Source of the DNA: Clostridia bacterium
Lineage (GTDB): Bacteria; Bacillota; Clostridia; Christensenellales; CAG-138
Length of the DNA stretch: 64,000 nucleotides
NCBI GenBank assembly: GCA_017547885.1
Contig: JAFYOP010000004.1
Span: 1-64,000 of the forward strand
Direction: 5' to 3'
Numbering within the stretch: position 1 is the first letter of the stretch; the number at the start of each line of letters is the position of its first letter. Shown piece after piece: positions 8,329 to 16,000 of this stretch. The notes beneath the pieces are model-generated. The model saw only the letters and a program-made list of their open reading frames with translations. It was not told where the DNA came from and did not search any database. A program made the translations under genes and the position numbers.

Positions 8329-9036
8329 ATGTACGGATATTACGGCTATGGATACGGTTCATACGATATACTGCTGTTCGGCGTGATACTGGTAATGATA
8401 CTGGGCTTCTGGGCCCAGGGAAGGGTACAGAAGATATACCGCCAGTATTCAACCGTAGGCTCATCTTCCGGCATATCCGCCGCGGAGATGGCCTCCCGCA
8501 TGCTCAGGCAGAACGGCAGCAGCGTACAGGTCACCCAGATAGCGGGCAATCTTACCGACAACTACAATCCCCGCACAGGCGTAGTCAGTCTTTCCCAAGG
8601 GGTATACGGCAGCTCCAGCATTGCCGCCCTTGCGGTGGCCGCCCATGAGATAGGCCACGTAATGCAGCACGAGAATGATTATCTTCCTATAAGAATACGC
8701 AACATGGTGCTGCCTGTGGCTTCCATCGGCAGCAGGTCCGCCCCCTATATCACCATCCTTGGCGTGCTTATGGGCTCATACAACCTTGCAATGGTGGGTG
8801 TGTATCTGTTCCTTGCCATGCTGATATTCCAGGTGGTAACTCTGCCTGTGGAGTTTAATGCTTCCAGCCGAGCCCTTGCGATGCTGCAGGATGGCGGCTA
8901 TATTTCAGGCGACGAACGCTACTCCGCCCGCAAGGTGCTCAACGCCGCGGCGGCAACCTACGTTGTGGCTGCATTGTCCACCCTTGTGTCCTTCCTGAGG
9001 CTGTTTATGATGGCAAAGAATACCAGAAGAAGATAA
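8329..9036 (+). CDS. Membrane zinc metallopeptidase, YugP family
   Basis: 235 residues with a Tyr/Gly-rich start, a membrane segment at about 13-28, the zinc protease motif AAHEIGHVMQH (HEIGH at 106-110), then two or three further hydrophobic segments (about 140-180 and the C-terminal region). This arrangement is that of the YugP/DUF-type neutral zinc metallopeptidases, whose substrates are not defined. GAGGAAA precedes the ATG. It is monocistronic, between its own extended -10 promoter and a strong terminator. Confidence 0.88.
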   Translation: MYGYYGYGYGSYDILLFGVILVMILGFWAQGRVQKIYRQYSTVGSSSGISAAEMASRMLRQNGSSVQVTQIAGNLTDNYNPRTGVVSLSQGVYGSSSIAALAVAAHEIGHVMQHENDYLPIRIRNMVLPVASIGSRSAPYITILGVLMGSYNLAMVGVYLFLAMLIFQVVTLPVEFNASSRALAMLQDGGYISGDERYSARKVLNAAAATYVVAALSTLVSFLRLFMMAKNTRRR

Positions 9037-9057
9037 CGGCATAAATAAAGCACGGCA

Positions 9058-9088
9058 AAGGCCGCCCCATGGGCGGCCTTAAGTTTTT
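9058..9088 (+). terminator. Terminator of the YugP-type gene
   Basis: Ten-base-pair stem AAGGCCGCCC/GGGCGGCCTT with a three-base loop, followed by AAGTTTTT. Confidence 0.85.
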
Positions 9089-9096
9089 AATGCGTA

Positions 9097-9459
9097 TTAC
9101 GGCGCAAAGGGGTCTATGGTTAATACCCCTTCTTCTATTTTATATTCGCCAAATTGCTGCTGAAGGTGATCCAATATGGTGCCGGGGAAAGATTGATTTC
9201 TAATATACTCGTACTCATCCTGTGTCAGCGGCAGTACCCATGTATCACCATCCGCTTCAATTATGATGGAAGCGGAAAAGGTAGAGTATGCGCCGTCAGG
9301 GGATTTGCTGTCAAAGGAAAGCTCAACCCCGGGACGTTGGAGAACTTTATAATCCTCAGCCTCGGAAGTTTCCTTGGCAGGCTTATCCTTGACGCATCCC
9401 GCCGCAAGGCACAGCATTGCGATGATCATCAATATGCAGAATGTTTTTCTTTTTAACAT
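9097..9459 (-). CDS. Small secreted lipoprotein of unknown function
   Basis: 120 residues. The N-terminus KRK plus a hydrophobic core ends in the lipobox LAAGC with the modifiable cysteine at about residue 22, so the mature protein should be lipid-anchored on the outer face of the membrane. The mature part has an acidic, Lys-rich linker and a roughly 75-residue region with EADGDTWVLPLTQDEYEYIR that I do not recognise. GGAG lies about nine bases before the ATG. It is convergent with the upstream protease gene and lies downstream of dnaA on the same strand, separated by a terminator. Confidence 0.75.
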   Translation of the reverse strand: MLKRKTFCILMIIAMLCLAAGCVKDKPAKETSEAEDYKVLQRPGVELSFDSKSPDGAYSTFSASIIIEADGDTWVLPLTQDEYEYIRNQSFPGTILDHLQQQFGEYKIEEGVLTIDPFAP

Positions 9460-9552
9460 TTTTTTGCCGCTCCTTTTCCGGAAGGATTTTTGTTTATGTT
9501 TACATTATACAATGCAAGGGCGGGCGGTGTATGAAAAATTGGTAAATAATGT

Positions 9553-9580
9553 AAAACAAGCGCCGCCATTTGGCGGCGCT
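9553..9580 (-). terminator. Terminator of dnaA
   Basis: Ten-base-pair stem AGCGCCGCCA/TGGCGGCGCT with a two-base gap, followed on the minus strand by TTGTTTTAC. Confidence 0.8.
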
Positions 9581-9594
9581 GAGTGTTTGTAATT

Positions 9595-10920
9595 TTACTG
9601 CACACCCCTGATGCGCTTTTTCAGATCCTTGAACACAAGGGGCAGCTTTGTGTCGAAGCGAAGGTCGTCTTCGATCTTATTGCAGGCGGATATAACGGTG
9701 GAATAGTCCCTGTTGAATGCCTGACCTATGGCCTTGAGGGAAAGGTCTGTCATTTCACGGCCCAGATACATGGCTATCTGGCGGGGATATGTGATATCCG
9801 CGGTGCGGCGGGAGGATACAAGGCTTTCTACGGTGATGTTGTAGAATTCCGCAACCACCTGCTGTATAAGCTCGATGGTTATCTTGCGCTCCTGGCTGTC
9901 CACTATATCCTTGAGAGCGGCTTCCGCCATCTTTACGTCCACAGGGGTGTTGGTAAGGCGGGAGAAGGCCACTACCCTTGTGAATGCGCCTTCCAGCTGG
10001 CGAATGTTGGCGTTTACTTTGGAGGCAATAAGTGCAAGGACCTTTTCGTCCACAACTATGCTTTCCTGTGCGGCCTTTTTCTGGAGTATGGCGATGCGGG
10101 TCTCATAGTCGGGGGACTGTATGTCGGTTATAAGGCCGCCTTCAAAGCGGCTGCGGAGCCTGTCCTCCAGCGCGGGTATCTCCTTGGGAGGCTTATCCGA
10201 GGAGATGATTATCTGCTTGCCGCTGGTATGGAGGGTGTTGAAGGTGTTGAAGAATTCCTCCTGGGTGGTGTTCTTGCCGGCGATGAACTGTACATCGTCT
10301 ACCATAAGCACGTCCACGTTGCGGTATTTGTTGCGGAACTGGGCGTTGGCGTTGTCCTTTATGGACTCTATCAGCTCGTTTGTAAATGTTTCGCTGGTAA
10401 CGTAGGTTATGCGGTAGGCGGGGTGTATCTGCTTTATGTGGTTGCCTATTGCATGCATAAGGTGGGTCTTGCCAAGGCCAACGTCGCCGTATATGAACAG
10501 AGGGTTGTACGCCGTGGCAGGGTTGTCCGCAACTGCCTTTGCGGCGGCGTAGGCAATGTTGTTGCTGCCGCCAATGACAAAGCTGTCAAAGGTGAACTTG
10601 GGGTTCAGCATGGTATCTTCCCTGCGGGATTCCTCTTCCTTAAGGCGCAGATACTTCTCCCGCTCGTCAGAGGGCACGAAGACTATGCGGTATGCCGCCC
10701 CTGATGTGTCCGCTATGGCAGAGGTGACGGGGGCGGTATAGAGATTGCGCAGGGTATCCAGCGCCATGTCGCCGGTGTATGTGAAAACAAGGGCATCGTT
10801 GAGCAGGCACAGCGGCTCAAGCCCTTCTATCCACAGCTGATAGCTCATGGCGGTCATGCTCTTTTTTATTATTGGCTGGGCGTTTTCCCAGAGCTTGTGA
10901 AGATCCATGGTCTCATTCAT
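9595..10920 (-). CDS. dnaA: Chromosomal replication initiator protein DnaA
   Basis: 441 residues, full length. It binds DnaA boxes at the origin and opens the duplex as an ATP-bound filament. Domain I is at about 1-80, a short linker follows, and the AAA+ domain begins near 108 with Walker A GDVGLGKT (145-152) and Walker B VLMVDDVQF. The C-terminal helix-turn-helix that reads DnaA boxes lies around MYLGREMTDLSLKAIGQAFNRDYSTV (about 380-405). It is transcribed away from rpmH, with the likely origin in the 413-bp divergent gap, so its own 5' leader contains DnaA boxes, consistent with autoregulation. Confidence 0.98.
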   Translation of the reverse strand: MNETMDLHKLWENAQPIIKKSMTAMSYQLWIEGLEPLCLLNDALVFTYTGDMALDTLRNLYTAPVTSAIADTSGAAYRIVFVPSDEREKYLRLKEEESRREDTMLNPKFTFDSFVIGGSNNIAYAAAKAVADNPATAYNPLFIYGDVGLGKTHLMHAIGNHIKQIHPAYRITYVTSETFTNELIESIKDNANAQFRNKYRNVDVLMVDDVQFIAGKNTTQEEFFNTFNTLHTSGKQIIISSDKPPKEIPALEDRLRSRFEGGLITDIQSPDYETRIAILQKKAAQESIVVDEKVLALIASKVNANIRQLEGAFTRVVAFSRLTNTPVDVKMAEAALKDIVDSQERKITIELIQQVVAEFYNITVESLVSSRRTADITYPRQIAMYLGREMTDLSLKAIGQAFNRDYSTVISACNKIEDDLRFDTKLPLVFKDLKKRIRGVQ

Positions 10921-11220
10921 GTTACTAACCCCTTGTTGAAAAAGTTATCAACATTGTTGATAATTTTGTTGAATACAACAAAAAGCCGCAGAGGGCTTTT
11001 GTGATATCGAGTAATATTATAATGTAGGAACGGCGACAGGCAACAGACTGCCAAATCGCAACACATAAATCATAACAAATTTGCCATGGGCAGGCAATAG
11101 TCCCAAAGTGTCAAATTTTTTATGTTTGTGATTCTTATGCTTACAGGTACACAATATGTAGTGTTGCCGGGGAAAAGAATTTTTTATGGCTAAAAAGAGA
11201 GTTAAATCAGCTTATTTTCC
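10921..11220. other. Candidate chromosomal origin (oriC) with DnaA boxes
   Basis: The dnaA-rpmH gap has two inverted copies of TTATCAACA one base apart (10945-10953 and 10955-10963) and two degenerate TTGTTGAA motifs beside them, close to the TTATNCACA consensus. AT-rich stretches follow at 11060-11210. Gene order dnaA/rpmH around the gap is the classical bacterial origin arrangement. Only two boxes are convincing by eye, so the full origin may extend to the other side of dnaA. Confidence 0.6.
11016..11043 (-). promoter_or_regulatory. dnaA promoter
   Basis: On the minus strand TTGCCT (11043-11038), 16 bp, TATAAT (11021-11016). The roughly 90-base leader then carries a hairpin (AAAGCC/GGCTTT) and the paired DnaA boxes. 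Confidence 0.55.
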
Positions 11221-11250
11221 TTGACATTGCACTGTGATTTCTTATATAAT
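11221..11250 (+). promoter_or_regulatory. rpmH operon promoter
   Basis: Consensus TTGACA (11221-11226), 18 bp, consensus TATAAT (11245-11250), about 80 bases upstream of rpmH. Confidence 0.8.
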
Positions 11251-11333
11251 CTAGAACTGACGGTTTGCGTAAATGGCCGAGTGCCCCGGCGCACCGGCTT
11301 AAAATATCAATTGATTGGAAAGAGGTGCAAGAA

Positions 11334-11468
11334 ATGCTTCAGACTTACCAGCCCAAGAAAAGGCAGCGCAAGAAGGTTCACGGCTTCCGTGCCCGCATGG
11401 CCACCAAGAACGGCCGCAACGTACTGGCCCGCAGAAGGCTCAAGGGAAGAAAAAGGTTGTCCGCATAA
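11334..11468 (+). CDS. rpmH: 50S ribosomal protein L34
   Basis: 44 residues, full length, reading [20 protein letters not shown] then [24 protein letters not shown]. This is L34, a very basic protein of the large ribosomal subunit. The ATG at 11334 has GAGGTG seven bases upstream; the frame is open further upstream but without a start that fits L34. It lies at the classic place between dnaA (divergent) and rnpA. Confidence 0.97.
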   Translation: MLQTYQPKKRQRKKVHGFRARMATKNGRNVLARRRLKGRKRLSA

Positions 11469-11491
11469 TAAATATGGCTTTGACTTAGGTC

Positions 11492-11533
11492 ACGGCAAGC
11501 CGAGCGCGAGCTTTGAGCTTGCCGTAAGTTTTT
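11492..11533 (+). terminator. Hairpin and T-tract between rpmH and rnpA
   Basis: Nine-base-pair stem ACGGCAAGC/GCTTGCCGT enclosing a GC-rich loop, followed by AAGTTTTT. It would limit read-through so that L34 is made in excess of RnpA. Confidence 0.65.
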
Positions 11534-11631
11534 AATGGACAAATTTTTCGACAGGAATCGGCGGCATTTTTGTTTTGCCGCACACAACGGGGCCACGGGC
11601 CCTCAAACACTCGCAAAGGAAAACCACTAAG

Positions 11632-11985
11632 GTGAAACGCTGTTATTCTCTTAAGCGGAACAAGACCTTCCGCTATGTATACCGCAGGGGCAAGTCCGTG
11701 CCCTCCCGCATGCTGGTGATGATTTACAACAAGTCAAAGACCGGTATGGTGAAGGTGGGATTTTCCGTCAGCAAAAAAATCGGCAACAGCGTAACCAGAA
11801 ACCGCGTAAAGCGCAGGCTCAGGGAAGCCTTCCGTCCCTTGATACCCGAGATCATGCCGGGTTATGATATTATCTTCATTGCGCGCGATGCGGTGGTGGA
11901 GGCGGAATTCGACTCCATCGGACGCAGCATGTACGGCATGCTGCGCAAAGCCACCCTACTGAAAAAGCAAAATGAGCAGGATTAG
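11632..11985 (+). CDS. rnpA: Ribonuclease P protein component
   Basis: 117 residues from the GTG at 11632, chosen because the protein then starts VKRCYSLKRNKTFRYVYRRG as in known RnpA and AAAGGA lies 11 bases upstream; the longer open frame adds 19 non-homologous residues. RnpA binds RNase P RNA and helps cleave 5' leaders from pre-tRNAs. The RNR signature is seen as SVTRNRVKRRLREAFR. It overlaps yidD by 14 bases, so the two are translationally coupled. Confidence 0.95.
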   Translation: MKRCYSLKRNKTFRYVYRRGKSVPSRMLVMIYNKSKTGMVKVGFSVSKKIGNSVTRNRVKRRLREAFRPLIPEIMPGYDIIFIARDAVVEAEFDSIGRSMYGMLRKATLLKKQNEQD

Positions 11986-12223
11986 CAAAATCTTACAGCG
12001 TATAATCGTGGAAATCATAGTGGGATATCAAAAATACATATCCCCCCGCTTTCCCGGCTGCTGCCGCTATACCCCCACATGCTCCGCCTATGGGCTGGAG
12101 GCTGTGAAGGTGCATGGCCCCTTCAAGGGCACATTGCTGGCGCTGTGGCGGATATGCCGCTGCAATCCTTTTTCAAAGGGCGGCTATGACCCCGTCCCTC
12201 CCAAAAGGGAGAAGGGCAAATAG
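11972..12223 (+). CDS. yidD: Membrane protein insertion efficiency factor YidD
   Basis: 83 residues with the conserved order [47 protein letters not shown]. This matches the YidD family, a small membrane-associated protein that aids YidC-dependent insertion. It sits between rnpA and yidC, its usual place, and overlaps the end of rnpA. Confidence 0.95.
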   Translation: [83 protein letters not shown]

Positions 12224-12310
12224 TTCCTTATCGAGCGATCCCCCCGATATGCCTTATCGGGGCTGCCCCGCTCAGCATTATCACACAACAAACGAAAGCG
12301 AGGATTATCC

Positions 12311-13264
12311 ATGCAGGGTGATTTCTTTTTGACTACCTGGTTCCTTCAGGGTATGAAGTGGATATACGGTAATGTTAACAGCGTATTTTTCACTATTCTC
12401 ATCTGTACTCTGATTCTCCGCTGCTTCACTATCTTCTCCGACATTAAGACCCGCAAGTCCAGCGCCGCCATGGCAGCTATCCAGCCCGAGCTTGACAAGC
12501 TGCGCAAAAAGTACGGCAACGACCCTCAGAAGCTTCAGATGGCCCAGAGCAAGCTTATGAAGGACCGCGGCGTAAGCATGTTCGGCAGCTGCCTTCCCAT
12601 GCTTATAACCATGCCTCTGTTCTTCTGCTTCATAGCTGCCTTCCGTTTCTGGGGCTATGAGGAGACCATCCGCCTTCTGGTATCCGAAAACGCAGAGGAG
12701 ATTCTCCTTTCCTACAAGTTCCTGTGGGTAAACAATATCTGGCAGGCTGATAACGGCTTTATGCCCGTAATTCAGGAAGGCTCCAAATTCCTGGCACAGA
12801 CCTCCCAGCTGGACAGGCTGCTGTACCTGCAGAATAACCCCGGCGTATGGGAAAAGCTGGTAGAGCTGGGCATCGCCGTTCAGGAAAACGGCGCATACCA
12901 CTTCCTCAATACAGAGGCTGCCATTTCCGCCTATAATACCGCCATGGAACCCCTCAACGCCGTATACTCAGGCTATAACAACGGCTGGTTCATTCTGCCT
13001 CTGCTGGCAGGTGCCACCCAGTTCCTGGCCGCCAAGATAACTCAGATGGGTCAGCCCGCTCAGGATCCCAATGCCCCCGGCGCAAACATGGGCAAGACCA
13101 TGCTGTGGATGATGCCCATAATGTCCGTATGGTTCTGCCTTACCTATAACGCAGCCTTTGCCATTTACTGGATCCTCACCAGTATCTTCATGGTAATAGT
13201 AAACCTGGTGCTGAATAAAAAGTTCCCCAGAACTCCCCTCCAGCAGGAAGGAGCCGAGAAGTAA
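12311..13264 (+). CDS. yidC: Membrane protein insertase YidC/OxaA
   Basis: 317 residues. It inserts proteins into the cytoplasmic membrane with or without SecYEG. An N-terminal hydrophobic segment (about 22-40) contains the conserved hydrophilic-groove arginine in ILRCFTIF, followed by the basic cytoplasmic loop with PELDKLRKKYGNDPQK and the MFGSCLPMLITMPLFFCFIAAF segment. A long extracytoplasmic loop of about 90 residues precedes the last three membrane segments, longer than in Bacillus homologues. No lipoprotein signal is visible, unlike Bacillus SpoIIIJ. The stop overlaps the jag start (TAATG). Confidence 0.95.
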   Translation: MQGDFFLTTWFLQGMKWIYGNVNSVFFTILICTLILRCFTIFSDIKTRKSSAAMAAIQPELDKLRKKYGNDPQKLQMAQSKLMKDRGVSMFGSCLPMLITMPLFFCFIAAFRFWGYEETIRLLVSENAEEILLSYKFLWVNNIWQADNGFMPVIQEGSKFLAQTSQLDRLLYLQNNPGVWEKLVELGIAVQENGAYHFLNTEAAISAYNTAMEPLNAVYSGYNNGWFILPLLAGATQFLAAKITQMGQPAQDPNAPGANMGKTMLWMMPIMSVWFCLTYNAAFAIYWILTSIFMVIVNLVLNKKFPRTPLQQEGAEK

Positions 13265-14193
13265 TGGCAAGAACAATAGACGCAACAGGCCGCTCCATAG
13301 ACGAGGCCATATTCAACGGCCTTAAGGAGCTTGAGATATCCATTGACGAAGTTGAAATAGACATTATCCAGCAGGAAAGCAAGGGCATACTTGGCATCGG
13401 TGCAAAGCCCGCCATAGTCCGCCTTACAGAGAGGGAGCCTGAGGATGTGGTTCTCCCCGAGTACCTCAATCCCGAGAATCAGCGCCGTGAGCGCAGTGAG
13501 CGCCGCGAAAAGCGGGAGCGCCGCGACCGTCGTGACCGCCGCGAGCGTACCGAAAGCGCCGAAGCAGCCGAAGGTGATGCCGAAGCCGCACAGGAAGGCG
13601 CAGCCGAAGCAGCCGAAGCCGGTGAAGAGAAGCCCCGCCGCGAGCGCCGTGACCGCCGCCGCAAGGGCGAGCGTGAACGCAGCGACCGCCGCGAGCCCAA
13701 GGAGCCTCCCGAGGGCTTTACCGAGGAAGCCGCCGAGGGCGTGCCTGCAGCAGAGTTCCTCAAGGGCCTGCTCCGCCACATGAATGTTGAAGGCACCGTA
13801 CTTGCCAAGGCAGAGGATGAGGGCATCCGCCTGTATATTGACAAGTCCACCATGGGCATGCTGATAGGCCACAGGGGCGAGACCCTTGACGCCATGCAGT
13901 ACCTTACCAGCCTTGCGGTAAACCGCAACCGCAAGCAGGAAGGCTATACCCGCGTATCCATCGACACCGAAGGCTACCGTGAAAAGCGCGAGGAGACCCT
14001 TGCACGCCTTGCCCGCAAGATAGCAGGTCAGGTAAAGGCAACCGGCCGCTCCCGCACTCTTGAGCCTATGAATCCCTACGAGCGCCGTGTGCTCCATGCC
14101 ACCCTTCAGAATCATCCCTATGTTGCTACCCGCAGCGAAGGCGAAGAGCCCAACCGCCGCGTAGTAATCTACCTGAAGGACAAGGCCGAATAA
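13264..14193 (+). CDS. jag: RNA-binding protein Jag/KhpB with long Arg/Glu-rich linker
   Basis: 309 residues against about 210 in Bacillus. The Jag N-terminal domain (about 1-60) ends with the ESKGILGIGAKPAIV motif. A low-complexity linker (about 72-155) alternates ERRER/RDRRDRR repeats with an Ala/Glu block. Then come a KH domain (about 165-235, with GMLIGHRGETLDAMQYL) and an R3H domain (about 240-309, ending RHATLQNH-like and RVVIYLKD). KhpB binds RNA and affects cell elongation and sporulation. It is coupled to yidC and ends in a strong terminator. Confidence 0.93.
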   Translation: MARTIDATGRSIDEAIFNGLKELEISIDEVEIDIIQQESKGILGIGAKPAIVRLTEREPEDVVLPEYLNPENQRRERSERREKRERRDRRDRRERTESAEAAEGDAEAAQEGAAEAAEAGEEKPRRERRDRRRKGERERSDRREPKEPPEGFTEEAAEGVPAAEFLKGLLRHMNVEGTVLAKAEDEGIRLYIDKSTMGMLIGHRGETLDAMQYLTSLAVNRNRKQEGYTRVSIDTEGYREKREETLARLARKIAGQVKATGRSRTLEPMNPYERRVLHATLQNHPYVATRSEGEEPNRRVVIYLKDKAE

Positions 14194-14210
14194 CAGGCAG
14201 CAAACATCAA

Positions 14211-14237
14211 AGTCCGCACATATGTGCGGACTTTTTA
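14211..14237 (+). terminator. Terminator of the rpmH-jag operon
   Basis: Ten-base-pair stem AGTCCGCACA/TGTGCGGACT followed by TTTTT. Confidence 0.88.
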
Positions 14238-14250
14238 TATGGTGAACCCC

Positions 14251-14287
14251 AAAAAGAAACAGCGGCATCCTTCGGGGGATACCGCTG
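14251..14287 (-). terminator. Terminator of gltS
   Basis: On the minus strand CAGCGGTATCC/GGATGCCGCTG (one mismatch) is followed by TTTCTTTTT. Confidence 0.8.
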
Positions 14288-14300
14288 TATTTGCTGTTGT

Positions 14301-15722
14301 TTACTTTGCTTTCTTTTTGAATATCTTTGAGCGGAACAGAATTATGCACATTATCGCCATCAGTACTATCAATGCGCCCATTGTGACCCATGTCATAGTG
14401 GGAGACTGGGGAGCGATGCCCAGCAGCAGAAGCATGGGGAAGCCGAATACGATTGCCCACAGCTGCTGATAGATAAGGTTATCGGAAGCGGGAGTTTCAA
14501 AGAAGGGGTCCACCTCACGGAGTAGTATTACGCCGGTGCTTGCAGTACCGGTCAGCATGCCGTAGAGGGAGAGGAAGGCCTCGTCACGGTAGCCTGCGTA
14601 CAGGGAGGCGGCGATCTTATCCAGGAAGATGTAGGTGACCACAGCGCCAACCACGGATACCAGCAGCAGGGGGATCACAAATTCCCTGTGGCTGAATGCG
14701 GAAAGGTCGATGGCGGCGATGGATGCGGTGACCATTATGTCGAACATAACACCGGCGATGCGGGAAAGCATAAAGTCATTGCAGTATTCTCTGTGCATCC
14801 AGCCCCGAGCCTTCCAGAAACGGAATACGGCCTTGATAACGATGGCGCAGAGGGTGCCGATGAGGAAGTTGAAGCCCCAGATAAGGGGTTTTACAGTGCC
14901 CACAAAGAAGCCGCCCAGGGCGTCAAAGGCTATGGAAGCCAGGGACATGAGGCCGTATGCTGCCATGTAGGTGAAGAATACCAGGCCAAACTGAACGGTA
15001 AGCTTGTCCAGAGATTCCGCAAGGGGGATCTCACCCTTGGCGGTGATGGCCTGTGCGGAGAGGTTTTCGGTTTCCTCGGAGGTATCCACAACGCCCAGCT
15101 TGCGGCCCTTTGCCCTTATAACGTTAAGGTAGATAACGCCGCCGATGCTGGCGGATACAAAGCCGGTAGCCGCTATGCCAAGGCCAAAGCTCTTGCCGTT
15201 GGGGAAGGGAAGATAATCTGTGGCGGTTTCGTAGATATTGCCCCAGTTGTAAGCCTGACCGGGGCCCTGACCGTAGCCCATGGGGAGCAGCAGGCCGCCG
15301 CAGGCCCAGCTGCCGATAAGCTTTGCCAGCAGCATAGTTATTGCAAGGCCGACGATTGCCTGAAGGAGATAGGTGGCAACTACCGCAACGCCGGTATTGA
15401 ACACGTCGGTTTTGCCGGACTTGCTTTTGTTGCGGTCGCCGGACTTAAGGGCCAGCGCTACAAAGCCAAGACCAAGGCCGTGATAGGTAAGGGTCTCAAG
15501 GGTTATACGCTTAAAGAAAGAAACGCCGGTGTATTTTTCAATGAGGCCGTTTACTATCAGCACCAGAAAGCCTGCCAGCACAGAGCTGGGGATAAGGGAG
15601 CGACGCAGGACGGGAATAAGCCTGCGCAGCATATTTGCAAAGAGCATGGCGCCAAGCAGCATGCCCAGCTCCATCATAAATACCCATACCTGAGAATCCC
15701 AAAGGTTCAAGCCGGTAGTCAT
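14301..15722 (-). CDS. gltS: Sodium/glutamate symporter family protein
   Basis: 473 residues with about ten to eleven hydrophobic segments. The MELGMLLGAMLFANMLRR start, the GYGQGPGQAYNWGNIYE loop and the GFVSASIGGVIYLN repeat element match the GltS family, in which two inverted repeats each carry a re-entrant Gly-rich loop. It would import glutamate with Na+. A long cytoplasmic stretch sits between the halves. The start has AGGAGG ten bases upstream. The substrate is inferred from family only; some relatives carry other dicarboxylates. Confidence 0.82.
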   Translation of the reverse strand: MTTGLNLWDSQVWVFMMELGMLLGAMLFANMLRRLIPVLRRSLIPSSVLAGFLVLIVNGLIEKYTGVSFFKRITLETLTYHGLGLGFVALALKSGDRNKSKSGKTDVFNTGVAVVATYLLQAIVGLAITMLLAKLIGSWACGGLLLPMGYGQGPGQAYNWGNIYETATDYLPFPNGKSFGLGIAATGFVSASIGGVIYLNVIRAKGRKLGVVDTSEETENLSAQAITAKGEIPLAESLDKLTVQFGLVFFTYMAAYGLMSLASIAFDALGGFFVGTVKPLIWGFNFLIGTLCAIVIKAVFRFWKARGWMHREYCNDFMLSRIAGVMFDIMVTASIAAIDLSAFSHREFVIPLLLVSVVGAVVTYIFLDKIAASLYAGYRDEAFLSLYGMLTGTASTGVILLREVDPFFETPASDNLIYQQLWAIVFGFPMLLLLGIAPQSPTMTWVTMGALIVLMAIMCIILFRSKIFKKKAK

Positions 15723-15748
15723 AAAGGATATCCTCCTAAAGCAATAAG

Positions 15749-15783
15749 GTTTGATTAAAGTCTATAATTAAAGTTTGATTAAA
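15749..15783. promoter_or_regulatory. Direct repeats in the gltS leader
   Basis: GTTTGATTAAA occurs at 15749-15759 and again at 15773-15783, 24 bp apart and on the same strand, between the gltS promoter and start codon. Spacing near two or two and a half helical turns suggests a regulator site. Confidence 0.4.
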
Positions 15784-15812
15784 TAGTTTAAATACTTAAA
15801 GTATTTTTAATA

Positions 15813-15845
15813 TTATAGCATGAATACAGTCATTTTCAACAGTAC
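15813..15845 (-). promoter_or_regulatory. gltS promoter
   Basis: The minus strand reads TTGAAA, 16 bp, then TATAAT preceded by TGC (extended -10), about 95 bases upstream of the gltS ATG. Confidence 0.55.
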
Positions 15846-16000
15846 ATATACCGTTAAAACAAAAATAAAATGACATATCAAGTTTGCATGACAATGAAGC
15901 ACATACATGGTAAAATTATAAAAGTAAAAGTATGAAAGCAGCTGAGGGATCTTTTTCGCAGCTGTGGATCGCACAATAAACAGGATATAAGGAGAACACC

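Noticed and set aside
13165..14460. Minus-strand frame opposite jag and the yidC end
   Set aside because: Arises from the biased Arg/Glu codons of jag and ignores two strong terminators within it.
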